64,000 nt of DNA from Pterobdella sp. o SKG-2022 (Eukaryota > Annelida > Clitellata > Hirudinida > Piscicolidae). The notes beneath the pieces were generated by a model. That model did not search any database, was not told the origin of the DNA, and saw only the letters and a program-made list of their open reading frames with translations. Position 1 is the first letter of the stretch, and each line of letters opens with the position of its first letter. Positions 15,101 to 26,596 of the stretch are shown here, piece after piece. Made by a program: the position numbers and the translations under genes. The DNA is taken from NCBI GenBank assembly GCA_964035795.1, contig OZ038320.1, positions 29,723,160-29,787,159 on the forward strand. The letters run 5' to 3'.

Positions 15101-16953
15101 TTGTCATTTAAAAAATAAAGTCTAACCAGCGATGATTTGCCGGAAATTAATTATTTTAAAAAGTTGTTGTTTATTTTTTCAAATAAGAAAATGGTTTTTA
15201 AAAATATACTTATTATTTATTTATTGAAACATAATAAATCTGTTCGGTTTGTTTCAATATAATAAATCAAATTTTCACCATTTCAAAAAAATTACTAAAA
15301 GACTTTATTTGAGTCTTTAGAAATTCTTTTTTTTTATCTGTACTTTCAATTTGTCTAAAATACCTTGTTTTCAAATGGTCTTAAGAAGGGTCAGTTATAC
15401 TCCAAACATAGTTTACACTTCCGATAATATTTGATACATTATCCATTGTTAGTGCTTGGCCAGCAAACTTATCAGTACGATAAGTTTGAAGTTTTTAGGA
15501 ATAATGTTTTACTAGATACCCAAAATATTATGTTTGAAATTTTTATTATCATTTTTTAGAAAAAGTATATTAAACTTATTAATAGTTCATAGACAATACG
15601 TTTTAAACAATGAATTCAACACTTGCTTTTTGTATCAGGTTAAAAAGCACAGACCTACCAACGACTCATCACTTTTTCGGTAACAACATGTCTAACAAAA
15701 AAGTCGATTTTGAAGGCATCGAACATTATTTTATATATTTATTAAATTGACTTTTATTAAATTAAATCTATTTTTCGATTAAATACACAGAAGAAGTTGA
15801 CGATATGGAAGAAGTGACCCAACTGACAGAAACTCACAAAAGAGCTATAAGAGCCCTGCGTAAAATAAGCTTTTTCGTGGCCAAGAAGAAGTTCAAAGAA
15901 GCTTTCAGGCCTTACGATGTAAAAGATGTCATTGAGCAATACTCTGCTGGAAATCTAGATATGCTGTCTAGAATTAAGATCCTGCAAAATAGGTTCGAAG
16001 TTGTATGAAATATTTTTGAATGGTTGTAGTTATAAGTTTAAGAATAACGACATCTTAGTTTTTAATTTTTTAAAATTAAAGATGAGTTTTATTACTTCGA
16101 ATTAACATTGTGAGATGGGTTTAAAACCGTTTTGAATTATGCTCAAGCTAAAGAATAATTTTTCAAAAACAAACTTTTTACAGACTAGATATGATTCTTG
16201 GGAAGTCGGAAACAAAAATAAAAAATGAATGTGATTCAAAAATAACACTAGCATCAAGAGTTGTGAAAATAGAAAACCAAGTTCGAATCGTTTACTTTGT
16301 ATAAATGCTCAATTAGCTCTTACAGACTTTTCTAAAAAACGTTTTAAGATAAAACGATTTATTAAATATTTGATTATTAATAATATTTAAATGTATCAAC
16401 TTCATGAATTTAGGTGGGTGATATAAAATCAAAGTTGGATTTTTTGATAGAACTTCACAAATCTGATTCTAAAAAGTCTTCTATGGAGAAATCTTTACTA
16501 CAATTTCCTGATTCCCCTACTATCAATAATTATACATCATCACCAAACTTACAAGAACATAAAATAATGCAAAGAAATTTATCTGATCCTAGACATTCGC
16601 GTAAAAAACACCTTTTGACAGCACGTTCTATCAGCAAAATAACCCTAGGAACATCGGAAACTCTGAAAGAAGAGGTTGAAGAATCCCCCAAAAAACATGC
16701 GCCGTCATCTCCAGAAATCTTTGTCCAAATTGATTCTCCTTTTTTGAAACAATCTGATAAAAACGAATCTAAAGGTTCAAAAGTTCAAAAATATAAGCAA
16801 AATACATCTCGCCAATCCAAGCAGAATAATTCTTTGGAGACCCCGTTAGATAACATCGCAAGTCACAGACCTCAACTGACAGTTCAATACTACCAAAAGC
16901 TCAACTACCACACAAAATCTCCCGGTAATGTTCAAAGTGGCCAAATAAAATAA
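3156..16953 (+). CDS. KCNQ: KCNQ (Kv7) voltage-gated potassium channel, 5' exons off the window
   Basis: Pore-forming subunit of a slowly activating, phosphoinositide- and calmodulin-regulated plasma-membrane potassium channel. Exons I support: 3156-3331, 6121-6249, 6737-6847, 9152-9336, 10813-11013, 13322-13387, 15639-15679, 15791-15992, 16184-16280, 16414-16953 (stop). All join in phase. The first encodes the end of S3 and the S4 sensor ([19 protein letters not shown]); the next gives S5 ([15 protein letters not shown]); the third gives the pore with filter TVGYGD and S6 (ISFFALPA). Then come the calmodulin-binding IQ helix ([24 protein letters not shown]) and the C-terminal helices ([14 protein letters not shown], then [14 protein letters not shown]) that assemble the tetramer. 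The S4-S5 linker [13 protein letters not shown] resembles the KCNQ1 subgroup. The 13322 and 15639 exons rest on phase more than on homology. Several donors are GTTCG rather than GTAAG. Confidence 0.93.
11742..11890. repeat. Foldback/MITE-like hairpin, AAACTTATCGA family
   Basis: Two arms of about 57 bases are near-perfect reverse complements around a short spacer. The arms contain TTTCGATAAGTTTA and its complement TAAACTTATCGAAAA, followed by the AATTATAGCTTTT motif. It sits in a KCNQ intron. The same arm sequence recurs at 24241-24379 and, as single or partial arms, near 11945, 19080 and 51366. Confidence 0.75.
15463..15494. repeat. Short palindrome of the AAACTTATC family
   Basis: AAACTTATC and GATAAGTTT flank a 5-base centre, giving a compact hairpin in a KCNQ intron. 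It looks like a collapsed terminal repeat pair of the family seen at 11742-11890. Confidence 0.5.
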
Positions 16954-17301
16954 GAACTGTCGTTCACATCATAACTTGAGTATTTAAAACGTGTAAAAAC
17001 GGCTATTGAAATGAAATTGTTCATTTTTTGATTTTCTGGTTTATTTTATTTAAAACGATAAATACAAATGATTTCCATTTCCAGCATTAATGAAACCATC
17101 AAATTAATTGGTGAAAAAATTTTTATATTTTTATTCTAATTTTTTGTTTTTGCAACGGCTTTCTCGCCATTATTTTTCGGAATGATGCTCAAATAAATTT
17201 TATAAAGACATATGTTCCAAAAATACATTTTTTATATGAAAAAAAAGTTAAAACATTAGAACTTGATCAGTTTGAATTAGTTAAGTTATCAATAAAGTTA
17301 A

Positions 17302-18050
17302 TTAAACTTCAAAAAGTTTCCATAGACGTTGAAATTCTACAGAATACGATTGTACAATGTATTCTTCGTTCGTAATTAAAAGATTTTCGTTATTTCCACT
17401 TATTGCTGAAGATGTCCAGTTGAAAGAGCCGTTTATAAGAACATCGTCATCTATTATGGCAAACTTGTGGTGCATCAAAAACTGCTTGTTCATTCTCACT
17501 TCTAATCCTTTATTGAAATAGTTTCACTAATAAAAAAAAATGTATCATTAAAAGTAAACTACCTTCAAGTCTGAATCGGTGTGCTTGTGAGTTGCTGAGT
17601 GGTTGGCTTCCGTCGCTTATAATACGTACTTTAACCCCTCGTTTATGGAAATCTATGATGATATCGGCTAAGATTTCTGAAGTAAACACAAAAACACATA
17701 CATCGATAGTGTGCAAGCATTTTGTCAAAGATCTGAAATTTTAAGTAAAAAATTTTTCATATCCAATGAATTAGAATATTGAATTAGGAATTCTATTTGG
17801 TGGGTTCTTACGTTATGAGTTGGGCAAATGAACAATTGATATCATGAGAGAATTTGCACAAAACTTTACGACAACCATGTTTTGAGACAAAATGATCTAC
17901 ACAGACATGGTCAATATCAGGAAAGAAAAGAACTTTCAAAATTTTATCCTTACTTGAAGCTTTTTGAAATTTTTTAGAAAATAAATTTTTTGCGGCGTAT
18001 GAAGTTACTGTTAAAACAAATAACCCTAAAATTAATTTTAAATTTAACAT
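17302..18050 (-). CDS. PLD6: PLD6/Zucchini-type mitochondrial phospholipase D family nuclease
   Basis: Single-HKD phospholipase D superfamily protein of the outer mitochondrial membrane. In animals this family cleaves piRNA precursors and/or hydrolyses cardiolipin. Three exons on the minus strand: 18050-17812, 17732-17563, 17501-17302, joining in phase to about 202 residues, the usual size. The N-terminus has a hydrophobic anchor (LKLILGLFVLTVTSYA). A Cys/His cluster follows (CRKVLCKFSHDINC), as in the zinc-finger insert of this family. The catalytic signature is complete: HHKFAIIDDDVLINGSFNWT, giving H-x-K-x4-D and the downstream G-S-x-N. The start is 247 bases from the APH1 start on the other strand, so the two probably share a promoter region. 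The stop is 348 bases from the KCNQ stop (convergent). Confidence 0.92.
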
Positions 18051-18297
18051 TCTGGGAATTTTTATTTCTATCTTGTAAACAAGAATTGCTTAAAAGTGGT
18101 TTTTTTATAAATTATTTTTTGATATGTTTATTTTTTACTGAAAATTTTATACTAATCAGTTGAATATTTTAAAAATGAATATTTGAACTTTATTTATAGA
18201 TTATCTTAGCTTTACATTAGTTTCATCCTCCTGATTAATGTTTATTTACACTCGAAAGTTAACAATTAATGAATAATTTTTTTATTGTTTCATAACA
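18051..18297. promoter_or_regulatory. Divergent promoter region between PLD6 and APH1
   Basis: Only 247 bases separate the two opposed start codons. No clear TATA box or other motif stands out; the sequence is AT-rich. The bidirectional role is inferred from spacing alone. Confidence 0.45.
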
Positions 18298-20213
18298 ATG
18301 ACTAATTTAGAGTGGGTAGGCTGCAGTTTAATAGGATTAGGAGTTCCTATAATTTTGTTTTTTTACTCTGTTGCTCCAAATCCTATACACGTTATAATTT
18401 GCTTTACCAGGTACTGACATTGATTAAGTAAAATGATATATTAATTAGTTAATTTTATTTAAAAATTTTTTATTCTCCACCCAATTTCATTTCAGTGCTT
18501 TTTTTTGGCTACTGTCGATAGTGGTTTCTGGGGCATGTTGGATGGCAGTTGTACCCCTCAAAAACATTTTAGTTTTCGGAGTTGTTTGTTCAGTTATCTG
18601 CCAAGAAGTTTTCCGTTTACTGTTTTTCAAGATTTTTCAGTTTGTTTTTAGCTAATATTAATCAATATTATATACAAATATCATTATGATCATCAGACAA
18701 GCTCAAAATACATTGAAGAAGTTATGGGCTGTGGAGGGTCTATCTGATAGTGAATTTTCTGCTCAAGCCTATAAAATATCTTATGGTTTTCAAATATTTC
18801 AAACATTTTTTTGATCATATTATATCAACAAGATTAAAAACTTAATTGCTGAAAAATTATCAAAAAATTTTTCTAATATTTATTTTGAAAATAAAAGATT
18901 TTTTTATATTTTTTCATGAATGTATTTTTTTAATGAGGTTTTCTAAATTTTTTTGAAGTACAAAGCTTTTTATAAATCCAGCATCCATTAAGTTTGTATT
19001 TGCCACTTAATAATGTAAGCTTTTTTTATGGAAAGCTTGATACTTTAAGCAAAATTTTCAATTAATGAATTATGATAAGATTGTACTTATCGAAAATTTC
19101 AGTTTCTTTAAAATAAAGTATCTTCAAAATCCTCATTTTTTGAAGAATAAAAACTGAAATTTAAAATACAAGATATCTCAAAAAAAATTTTCAATGTTTT
19201 TCTTCAATATTATTGATGTATGTTCTAATAATTCAAACTTGACATTAAAAATTGTATAAATTTAGTTTCAGGATTTGGTTTTGGTTTTGTTAGTTGCTCT
19301 TTCTCATTACTGAACCTACTTGCTGCCATGGTTGGGCCAGGCACAATAGGTTTAGCTGGCAATGATGAAAACTTTCTACTTACGTCTGGTGAGATTAAGA
19401 TTTATCAAAATTGACTTTTACATAAAAAAGCATGATGTCTCAAAAAATTATCAAAATCATTTTAAATCAGTCATTTGCTTATTGAATTAGGGGTTTTATT
19501 TATTTACTCAATAACTTGATTATATATTAAAGAAACATAGAGGAAGCTTGGTTTTATATGCTATATTTAAACAAAGTTTTTCAAACCGAATTATCTTAGC
19601 ATTTATTTATTAAAGTTTTTTGAAGCTCTAACTTATCCTGCAAACTACTATTAAATTGTAATTTCTATTAAGTATTTTTTCAATGCAGCATTGATGTCAT
19701 TAAGTTTTTTCCTTCTTCACATATGTTGGAGCATTATTTTCTACCATGGCTTGGTTAAAAAAAAGCATTTGATAACCTTCATTCCACTAATCAGCCACAT
19801 CTTTATTTCATGTTTGGTAAGTCAGTTAATACCAATCTTTAGATTAATTAAATAGTTGTCTGATGATGATATAGAATATATCAAAAAGCTTCGTCAAAAT
19901 AAAAAAATTCAAATATTGTCATGTTTTCAGGATTCAAAATTAATATTAACTTCAAGCATTTGTTTATTACCGATTTTCAAGCATTTCATTTTTTATATGG
20001 TAATTATTACATTTAACTAAGTGTTTTTTTATCTATTTTTAAAGATTTTGATAATTTAATGATTATTTTTGACTACAACAGAGCTTATCAAATCCACGTA
20101 TCGGACCCGTACCCTGCATTGTTGTTAGCTATTGTATGGTTTTTTGCCTTTTTCTCTGGGCTTTTAGCATAATAGGAGGAAAATTTAAAAGATTGGTTTT
20201 TATGAAATCCTAA
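18298..20213 (+). CDS. APH1: Gamma-secretase subunit APH-1
   Basis: Seven-pass membrane scaffold of the gamma-secretase complex, which cleaves Notch and other membrane stubs together with presenilin, nicastrin and PEN-2. Exons: 18298-18410, 18496-18639, 18697-18785, 19272-19388, 19689-19816, 19931-19999, 20082-20213 (TAA). All phases agree; the second intron is only 57 bases. Family landmarks: the AFFWLLS segment, CQEVFRLLFFK, a GxxxG-type helix (GFGFGFVSCSFSLLN), and the two conserved membrane histidines in LLHICWS and ISHIFIS. The GPGTIGLAG loop matches the human GPGVVGIHG position. About 263 residues, close to the human length. The start is the first ATG before the typical N-terminal membrane segment (VGCSLIGLGVPIILFFYSVA). 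No sign of damage. Confidence 0.93.
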
Positions 20214-22345
20214 AAAATTTGACGTTGTTATTTTAATTTAGAGTCATTTTGCTAATTTTCTTATCAAAAATATTTTTTTTCAAATATTACTCGTTCAATT
20301 CCATTTACAAACGCTCTCAAAAGTTTTAACCATTTTTGAATCTATTTTTAGTGTGTTTTATGTTTTTAAATGCTTAAAAGAAATTGTATTGTGTTTTTAA
20401 AGCTTTTACTATTTAATTTTTGTTGCATATATTAGTCTCTAGATTTTTATCAAGAAATAATTTAAGTTTCGTTAGTTTTCCTAAAAGTATTGAATCAATA
20501 GATTAGTTGGTAGCTTCCTTATGCTCCGTTATTATATTCTTAAGTTTAAACATCTATTTCAATAGTAATAGCATCAACTCATGCAAGCATATAATTAAGC
20601 ATAAAACGATGATGATACGAATTGCCAATTACATATAATTTCTTCAAACTATGAAGTTTCTTTGTATTTTAAAAAAATTTTCATAATTTGAAAAAATTAT
20701 ATGAAATGCAGGTTTATAAAAAACATGTCTTTGAAAAATTAATTGCCAATTAAAAATTTTTCCCGATCCCTCACGCCATAAGCATAAATTTATGATAGAT
20801 TGTAAAATTCCTAAAAACATCCGATAATTAGGTTAATACAACTTTCTTGAAGACGCCACAAAAATATGCATAAAATCATCTACGTTTCCACTCCAGTCAG
20901 TCATCCATGCACAAAAACACATCGTAACAACTGCCCTAATGAAAAGCCACCTTTGGGCCAGGGAATTCATGCAAAGAAAAGGCAAAATACTTGAAGACGT
21001 GTTGCTGCCAATAATGAAAAAAAAAATATTAAACGTTACTCTTGTCCTTAACTTCAAAAGGTTACGAATTTATCAGACCAACCGGATCAAAAAACCCTTC
21101 CTATCTATTTTTATCAAAGTCCTTTTCCAACTCACTTGGGACTAATTAACCAATGAAAAACACTTAGTCATATTGATTCAATATTTGAACCTTTGAATAC
21201 ATGTATTCACAAACACACTTGGTTAAAATGAGACGAACCTTATGGACAAATTATAGTTTAAGTCGAAATTCGCGCAAATGAACTAAGTCTATCAAATGCG
21301 ATAAGTATCATTTTTAATGTGCTTAATCCATGACTAAAACCATTGATAATGAAAAATCCTTTTTTTTAATTATTTCCGGGGCTTAAAACATGTTTGATTG
21401 TATTGGAGGCTTGGTGATGGTATAAAGATACCTTTAGAGATTGGTTTAAACTTTATTTCGATATTTCAATAACTTAAGCTTTTTTACAGAATACAATTTT
21501 TCAACAATCTATCATTTTAATTTGAAAACTAAAAGACTACATTATCAATTTATTTTGAAAAAATTGAAGTAGCAAATAAAATAAAACGATAATCTAGTTC
21601 AGATAGATACCTGATGATGGATGAAATCAAACTTTCGAACTTTGAATAGTAGGTTTCATTAATTTCAGAATTTAAATTGAAACAAATCCAGTAAAAAGTA
21701 ATGTTCAATTTCAAAAAATCTTTTGCCATCTTTTAAATAAACCACATGTAAGAGAAGGATGTCACACTGGCCACATACAGGCAGTCAACAAGATTTTTTA
21801 TTCAGCTGCTTCAATATAACTTTGCGGTCATTCAATAGTCTAAAAAACACTTCTGAGTCCTTGGAAAAATTGTTGAATTATTTTTATATTAAAGTAAAAA
21901 CGTTTTTTAAGAAATTAGATAAAATTATCATGATTTTTTATCGATGTCTTGGAATAAGTAATATTAAATTGTTCTTGGACACGACGTTAAAAGGCACTTG
22001 TCCAAGGCATGACATTCAAAAGGATCTACACCCTAGCGTTAAGGCCTGCTAGTTGGTGGGACTGCTACCCTTTCAGGCTACGAATCTAAACGACCCTTCC
22101 CTGTTCTCCAGTAATCCTTTGGACTTACTAATTTTATCATGTTTCAAGATAATTTTTTTGGAGGACCCTACACAGATTGTTTCATCAGTCTGCTCTCATT
22201 ATGCTAGGTTCTTAAGACAAGTTCTTAATATGCAAAGAAACATCCTAGGACCAACACTAACAGCCTGATAATGAAGATAGGGTACGTTCCTAACCTACAC
22301 GCGGAACATGGGGGTAATAAAAAAAAAATGTAATATTAAATAAAC
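20214..22345. other. Intergenic region with degraded coding-like pieces
   Basis: Separates APH1 from the last TADA3 exon I can see. Two parts are less AT-rich than the surroundings: 20860-21010, open on both strands but with no recognisable product, and 21759-22268, an open frame broken by a stop (listed separately). The TADA3 terminal exon would be expected here but I could not identify it. Confidence 0.5.
21759..22268 (+). pseudogene. Unidentified degraded open frame
   Basis: A plus-strand frame of roughly 170 codons is broken by a TAG near 22050. Downstream of the stop it continues in the same frame with ordinary amino-acid composition (LLPFQATNLNDPSLFSSNPL, then VSSVCSHYARFLRQVLNMQR). 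I do not recognise the family. Base composition is more balanced than the flanks, which suggests an inserted mobile-element fragment or a dead gene copy. Confidence 0.35.
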
Positions 22346-25300
22346 CTTTTTCGATACTGCTTTTCTCTTAGCCTTCAACGCTTGATACTTTTTGTAAGCT
22401 TCTGTCACCTGGTGAAAATTACTTCAAATTTGATTTATTTGAACGGCTGTATAATTTATTATAAAAGGTCTTATTGAAACATTTCGAACCGAAAAGTAAT
22501 ATACCTCGAGATCTATGGTGTTGAGTTTTTTCTCAAGTTTCTTCCTTACAAGCTCTTCTTTCGCACACTTTAACAATTCCTGTCAAAAAGCAACAAAAAA
22601 AAAATTTTAGTTTTTATAATAAGACTTAAAATTTTTTATTTTTTTTACTCCGAGCACCCTAGTCTTGTTGGGTGCTCCTCATGTCCCCATCAAGACCGTC
22701 CAGTGGTCGAAAAGCTCAGCCGCTCTCGCGGGGTCGGTCCAGAGACTCTCGGGACCCAGTGTGGTATTTATTTTTGGGCAGGTGAAGAGGTGAAGGGCGT
22801 CGTGAATGTGTGTTTGGCAGAATGGGCATGAAGGTGAGGGATGAGATGAGGGTGAGTTGTGAAGCATGAAGTTTTAGATGGTTTTGGAGTGGGAGGATTT
22901 TGGTCTCTGAGTGGAGGTGTTGGGTGTTGGTGTCTAGGGTGCAGCCAGTGATTGTTCTCAAGGCTGCGTTTTGGATTTTTTGGAGTTTGTTGAGGGAGGT
23001 GGATGAAATGATGGGTGACCAGATGGTGTTGGCGTATTCGAGTATTCGATGATGGGAAGGAGTAATGTTTTGTATGTGGTGATGAGTGTTTCTTTGCTTT
23101 TTCCCCAGTGTGTTGATGTGAGGAGTTTTAGAAGATTGTGTTTTTTTTGTTTTAGTGATGGTGTTGTCTGTGTAAGTGGAGTATTTTAGTGTCAAAAGTT
23201 AAGCCAAGGATGGAGGGTTGGAGGTAGTGGGGATGGGAATGTTGTTGATGTGGATGTTCAGGGGTTTGTTATATTTTGATGGGTCTGGGGTCATGAGAGT
23301 TGATGTGGTTTTGGTAGGGTTGATTTGTAACATTGTGCAATGTTACAGCGTTTTTGTATATTTATTTTTCTGAGTTGAAGTGTACTAACGCAAAGGTTTT
23401 CAAACAACTGCAAAGATTTTCGTAAGATGTTTCACAACAAATAATTTAGAAATTTAATCTGTTGAGCTTCGTATAATTTTTCCTATAAAGCTTTTCAAGT
23501 TAGATTGCATGTAGAATAATAAATTTATAATATAGTTTTTTTCATTATCCTCATCACAGTTTATCGCTTTTATACTCCCATTTTTATAGGGGTTTTACTC
23601 TTATTAAAAAACCTCAACAAAGTTAGAATCAATAAAGTATATAGCATCTACAATCTGAAGTTCATTGAAATAAAACATAATACTATATGAAAATCTATTT
23701 AACCTTCAACTAATTTTTTACTAGGCCAAAACATAAGGCAGTTAGAAACGTTGTATGTAAAAACAAAAAAAAATAAAAACTTCGAAAAAAAAATGTTAAA
23801 ATTTTCGATAAAAAAGTTTATCAAGAGATAAATTGCCATTTTTACGTAAGAATAAACAATAAAATTTTCTTTTTACGTAAATATAAAGAGACAAAATTCA
23901 TTTGTTAAAAAGAAAATAACACCTCACCTTAAGAGTTTCAACGTTTTGTGCAGAAAGCATCTTGAGTTCTGCTTGTTTCCTTCTTAACTCTCTCAGCACC
24001 TCATCATTATCGTCTGATTTCAAAATATTTTCAATGCCTGATAACTTATCGGAATATTTGTTGGAAAATAATTAGCTACCTTGGAGTGAGTTTTGATCTT
24101 CTTCATCTTCATTATTTTTTACAACCTCGTGATCTTTTTCATCTAAAATACCTGAAAGGTGTGTATTCATTGACACAATAACAATATTTCGAATTTTATG
24201 TTTTAATGCAAATTGAAATTCTGAATGAGAAGCTTTGCAAAAATATATTGAAAATTTATTGAAAATCAAAAGCTATAATTTAACTATATTTACGATTTAA
24301 TTTTTTCGCTTGCGTTTTATGATGAGACTTAACTTATCGAAAATTATAGCTTTTGATTTTTAATAAATTTATTAAAAAACTCCTCTTAATTGATGTTTTC
24401 GTTGCAAAATTTAAAGTTTGTGCAACGTTTACAAAGCAACCACCTAATTGCAGCAGTTCACTTTTGAGTCGTTGTTCCAGCAAGTCAGAATTGTGAATGT
24501 TGAGGTGCTGTGCAAGTTCTGATGAACTCATTTGTGCAAACTCTGACAAATCTGCAATGACCAATGCATATTAACATTTTAATTAGACAAATATTCAATT
24601 TTTGAAAAATTGTTGAGTCTAATCAATTTAACTTCATTTGTTAGTCATCATTTAACAGTCTACTTTTATCCAGATTATAACTGAAAAACAGCCTTAAATT
24701 AGAGGAACTAAGATTTTGCAGTTTAACGTCGTGCCCAAGATGTAACTAAATTTTGAAGATTTCCAACGCATAATTCGACAAGTTCAAAAAAATAACTATA
24801 CAGCAACCAAACAGTGATATGATTGTTCAACACCCCTCAATCACCCCCCTCCTTCTATCTCTCAGCAGAAACTACACACTAATGAGAATGAACAACAACC
24901 TTCATCACTAGGCATGGAGAAGTCTTCATTGGGAGGCATCATGACATCCTGCTCAACCAGGCCCTGTACCAGCCTCTGAGCCAGTTCCCCATATATGCAG
25001 TCACTATCGCTTTGGGTGGTTTATGTTTGATTTATCAATGAATCTTTTCTAGTAGGATTTTATACATACAGATCCTATTGTGGTTGTGTGAAAATGGAAA
25101 GTATTGGTTTGCATTTTAACAGCTTATTGAAAAAGGTGAATAAAGAGATAGCATGAAAATGTTTAAAATCTCAAAACACATTTGAAATAAGTGTTTATGT
25201 TTCCTAGATTTGAGTTATGTTGATAAATATTTTGAAACCTGTTTTCTTGTTTTTTTGAAGGATCGAGACTGTTTTTGGGCTGTTGCTGAGGCTTATTGCT

Positions 25301-26596
25301 ACCAAAAGTAGTGTACCTCTTGTTTAACTTATTGGCTGAAAAACAATAAAATACGAATTAAAAAAATTGAAATATTCTTAATGATGATAAATAAACAAAA
25401 AAATATTGAAATAATGGGAACTAAAAAATTGACTCGAATGAATAAATACCTTCTTTTTCTTCTATGCAAGCATCCTCTTCATTCCATTCGGCAGTGTAGT
25501 GTCTACCAAGGGGTGGTACTTTTAAATATTCTTCAATGCTACCATACACATTTATTTGTTCTTCCAAGAAATCAATATCTTCTGAGGTTATCTCTGCGCA
25601 ATATGAATCAACCATTGCCCAGAATCTCGATGGAGTTACATTTTTTGGGGGTTTGACTTGATAATGTTCTGTTGTTTCTTGTTGATCCTGGTTTGAAAAT
25701 TGAAAACACAAAACATTGTTTTGATAATAAAAGATAAGTATCCAAATAATGAAAATTTTTATTACTTTTCCTTTTGTGTACACTGCATATGTTGCTCTTC
25801 CAGAATCTGTACGAACTCTTTTGGGTGGTCTTTCCTCCCCCAGCTTGCCTTTACTGCCTCTTTTCTGTGCCACCTGTTCCTTTATATACAGTATTCTAAG
25901 AAAAACATAGTCCCATATTTTTATCAAAAGCAATTTTAAAAAATAAATTTTCTAAAGTAAAAACTTCAGATTATGAGAATATTTGAAAATGTGTTCTTTA
26001 AATATCCTCATAATCTGAAGTTTTTATTGTATGAAATCCAAGTTTACAAAAGAATATACAATCTATTTAAAAAAAGTTGAGAAAAATAAAATCATGGCTA
26101 TTTAATTTTTTAAAAAGCTTCACTGTTTTCATTATGCAGAAGTAAATATTAATAAATGTTATCTAAAATTGAGTGTTATATAATGAACAAATGTATAATT
26201 TATTACTGTAGAGGGACTTGAAACCAGTTTTGTTTTTTCCTGCCATGAATTGAGTCCATGAACCTCATTATTCAAATTCTTCATACGTCTCAAAGTGAAT
26301 GAAAGCATAGTTTGCATTTCACTTTCAAATTGATCAAGATCAGAATATTCACAGTCTTCATCTTTAGAAACCACTGATAAAAATAAAAAACACTTTTAAA
26401 TTGAATGAATTAGTTAATTATATCTTATAAAAAGATATGAAATCAATAAAAATAAATTGACTTTACTAGATGTATATTTTGGACAATGTTTGATGTGGTC
26501 GAAAGTTTTGATATTGGCAAAGCAATCCTGCACATCTTGAACCAAAAGAGAGGATGAGTTATGAGACGATTTGCCTTTTTCGCCTTTTCCTTTCAT
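22346..26596 (-). CDS. TADA3: TADA3 (ADA3), SAGA/ATAC histone acetyltransferase adaptor
   Basis: Adaptor that links the GCN5/PCAF acetyltransferase to the rest of the SAGA and ATAC co-activators in the nucleus. Minus-strand exons: 26596-26467, 26373-26207, 25879-25766, 25687-25450, 25335-25239, 25009-24900, 24551-24444, 24151-24080, 24037-23928, 22579-22505, 22408-22346. These join in phase. Diagnostic pieces in order: CFANIKTFDHIKHCPKYTS at the N-terminus, then NVTPSRFWAMVDSYCAEITS, VPPLGRHYTAEWNEEDA, YGELAQRLVQGLVEQDVMMP, LLEQRLKSELLQLG, LRRKQAELKMLSAQN, ELLKCAKEELVRKKLEKKLN and VTEAYKKYQALKAKRK. The final helix-coding exon (about 20 residues in other animals) was not found. The start of the third exon is chosen by phase; its acceptor has a weak pyrimidine tract. 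The long intron 22580-23927 holds a retroelement tail. Confidence 0.9.
22640..23340 (-). mobile_element. 3' part of a Jockey-like non-LTR retrotransposon
   Basis: Sits on the minus strand inside a TADA3 intron, so it is in the same orientation as the gene. A frame from about 23195 reads the typical end of a LINE reverse transcriptase: ILEYANTIWSPIISSTSLNK, LQKIQNAALRTITGCTLDTN and TQHLHSETKILPLQNHLKLH. A second frame near 22867-22679 gives a cysteine/histidine motif (CPFCQTHIHDALHLFTCP) close to the element's usual end. The frames are shifted and the 5' half is missing, so the copy is dead. GC content is far above the flanks. Confidence 0.8.
24241..24379. repeat. Foldback hairpin, AAACTTATCGA family, in TADA3 intron
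   Basis: The left arm (TTGAAAATCAAAAGCTATAA) and right arm (TTATAGCTTTTGATTTTTAA) are near reverse complements. The right arm carries the AACTTATCGAAAATTATAG sequence shared with the KCNQ-intron hairpin at 11742-11890. Confidence 0.65.
25955..26029. repeat. Foldback hairpin, CTTCAGATTATGAG family
   Basis: Arms AAAACTTCAGATTATGAG and CTCATAATCTGAAGTTTT flank a centre of about 25 bases, between the second and third TADA3 exons. The right arm plus the following 40 bases recurs at 39512-39590, so this is a dispersed family. Confidence 0.65.

Noticed and set aside
16281..16292. KCNQ donor ATC|GTTTAC instead of CAA|GTTCGA
   Set aside because: It would keep the frame but insert four residues that other KCNQ proteins do not have at this point.
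21611..21640. Hammerhead-like words (CTGATGA then GAAA)
   Set aside because: No pairing stems of usable length flank the core.
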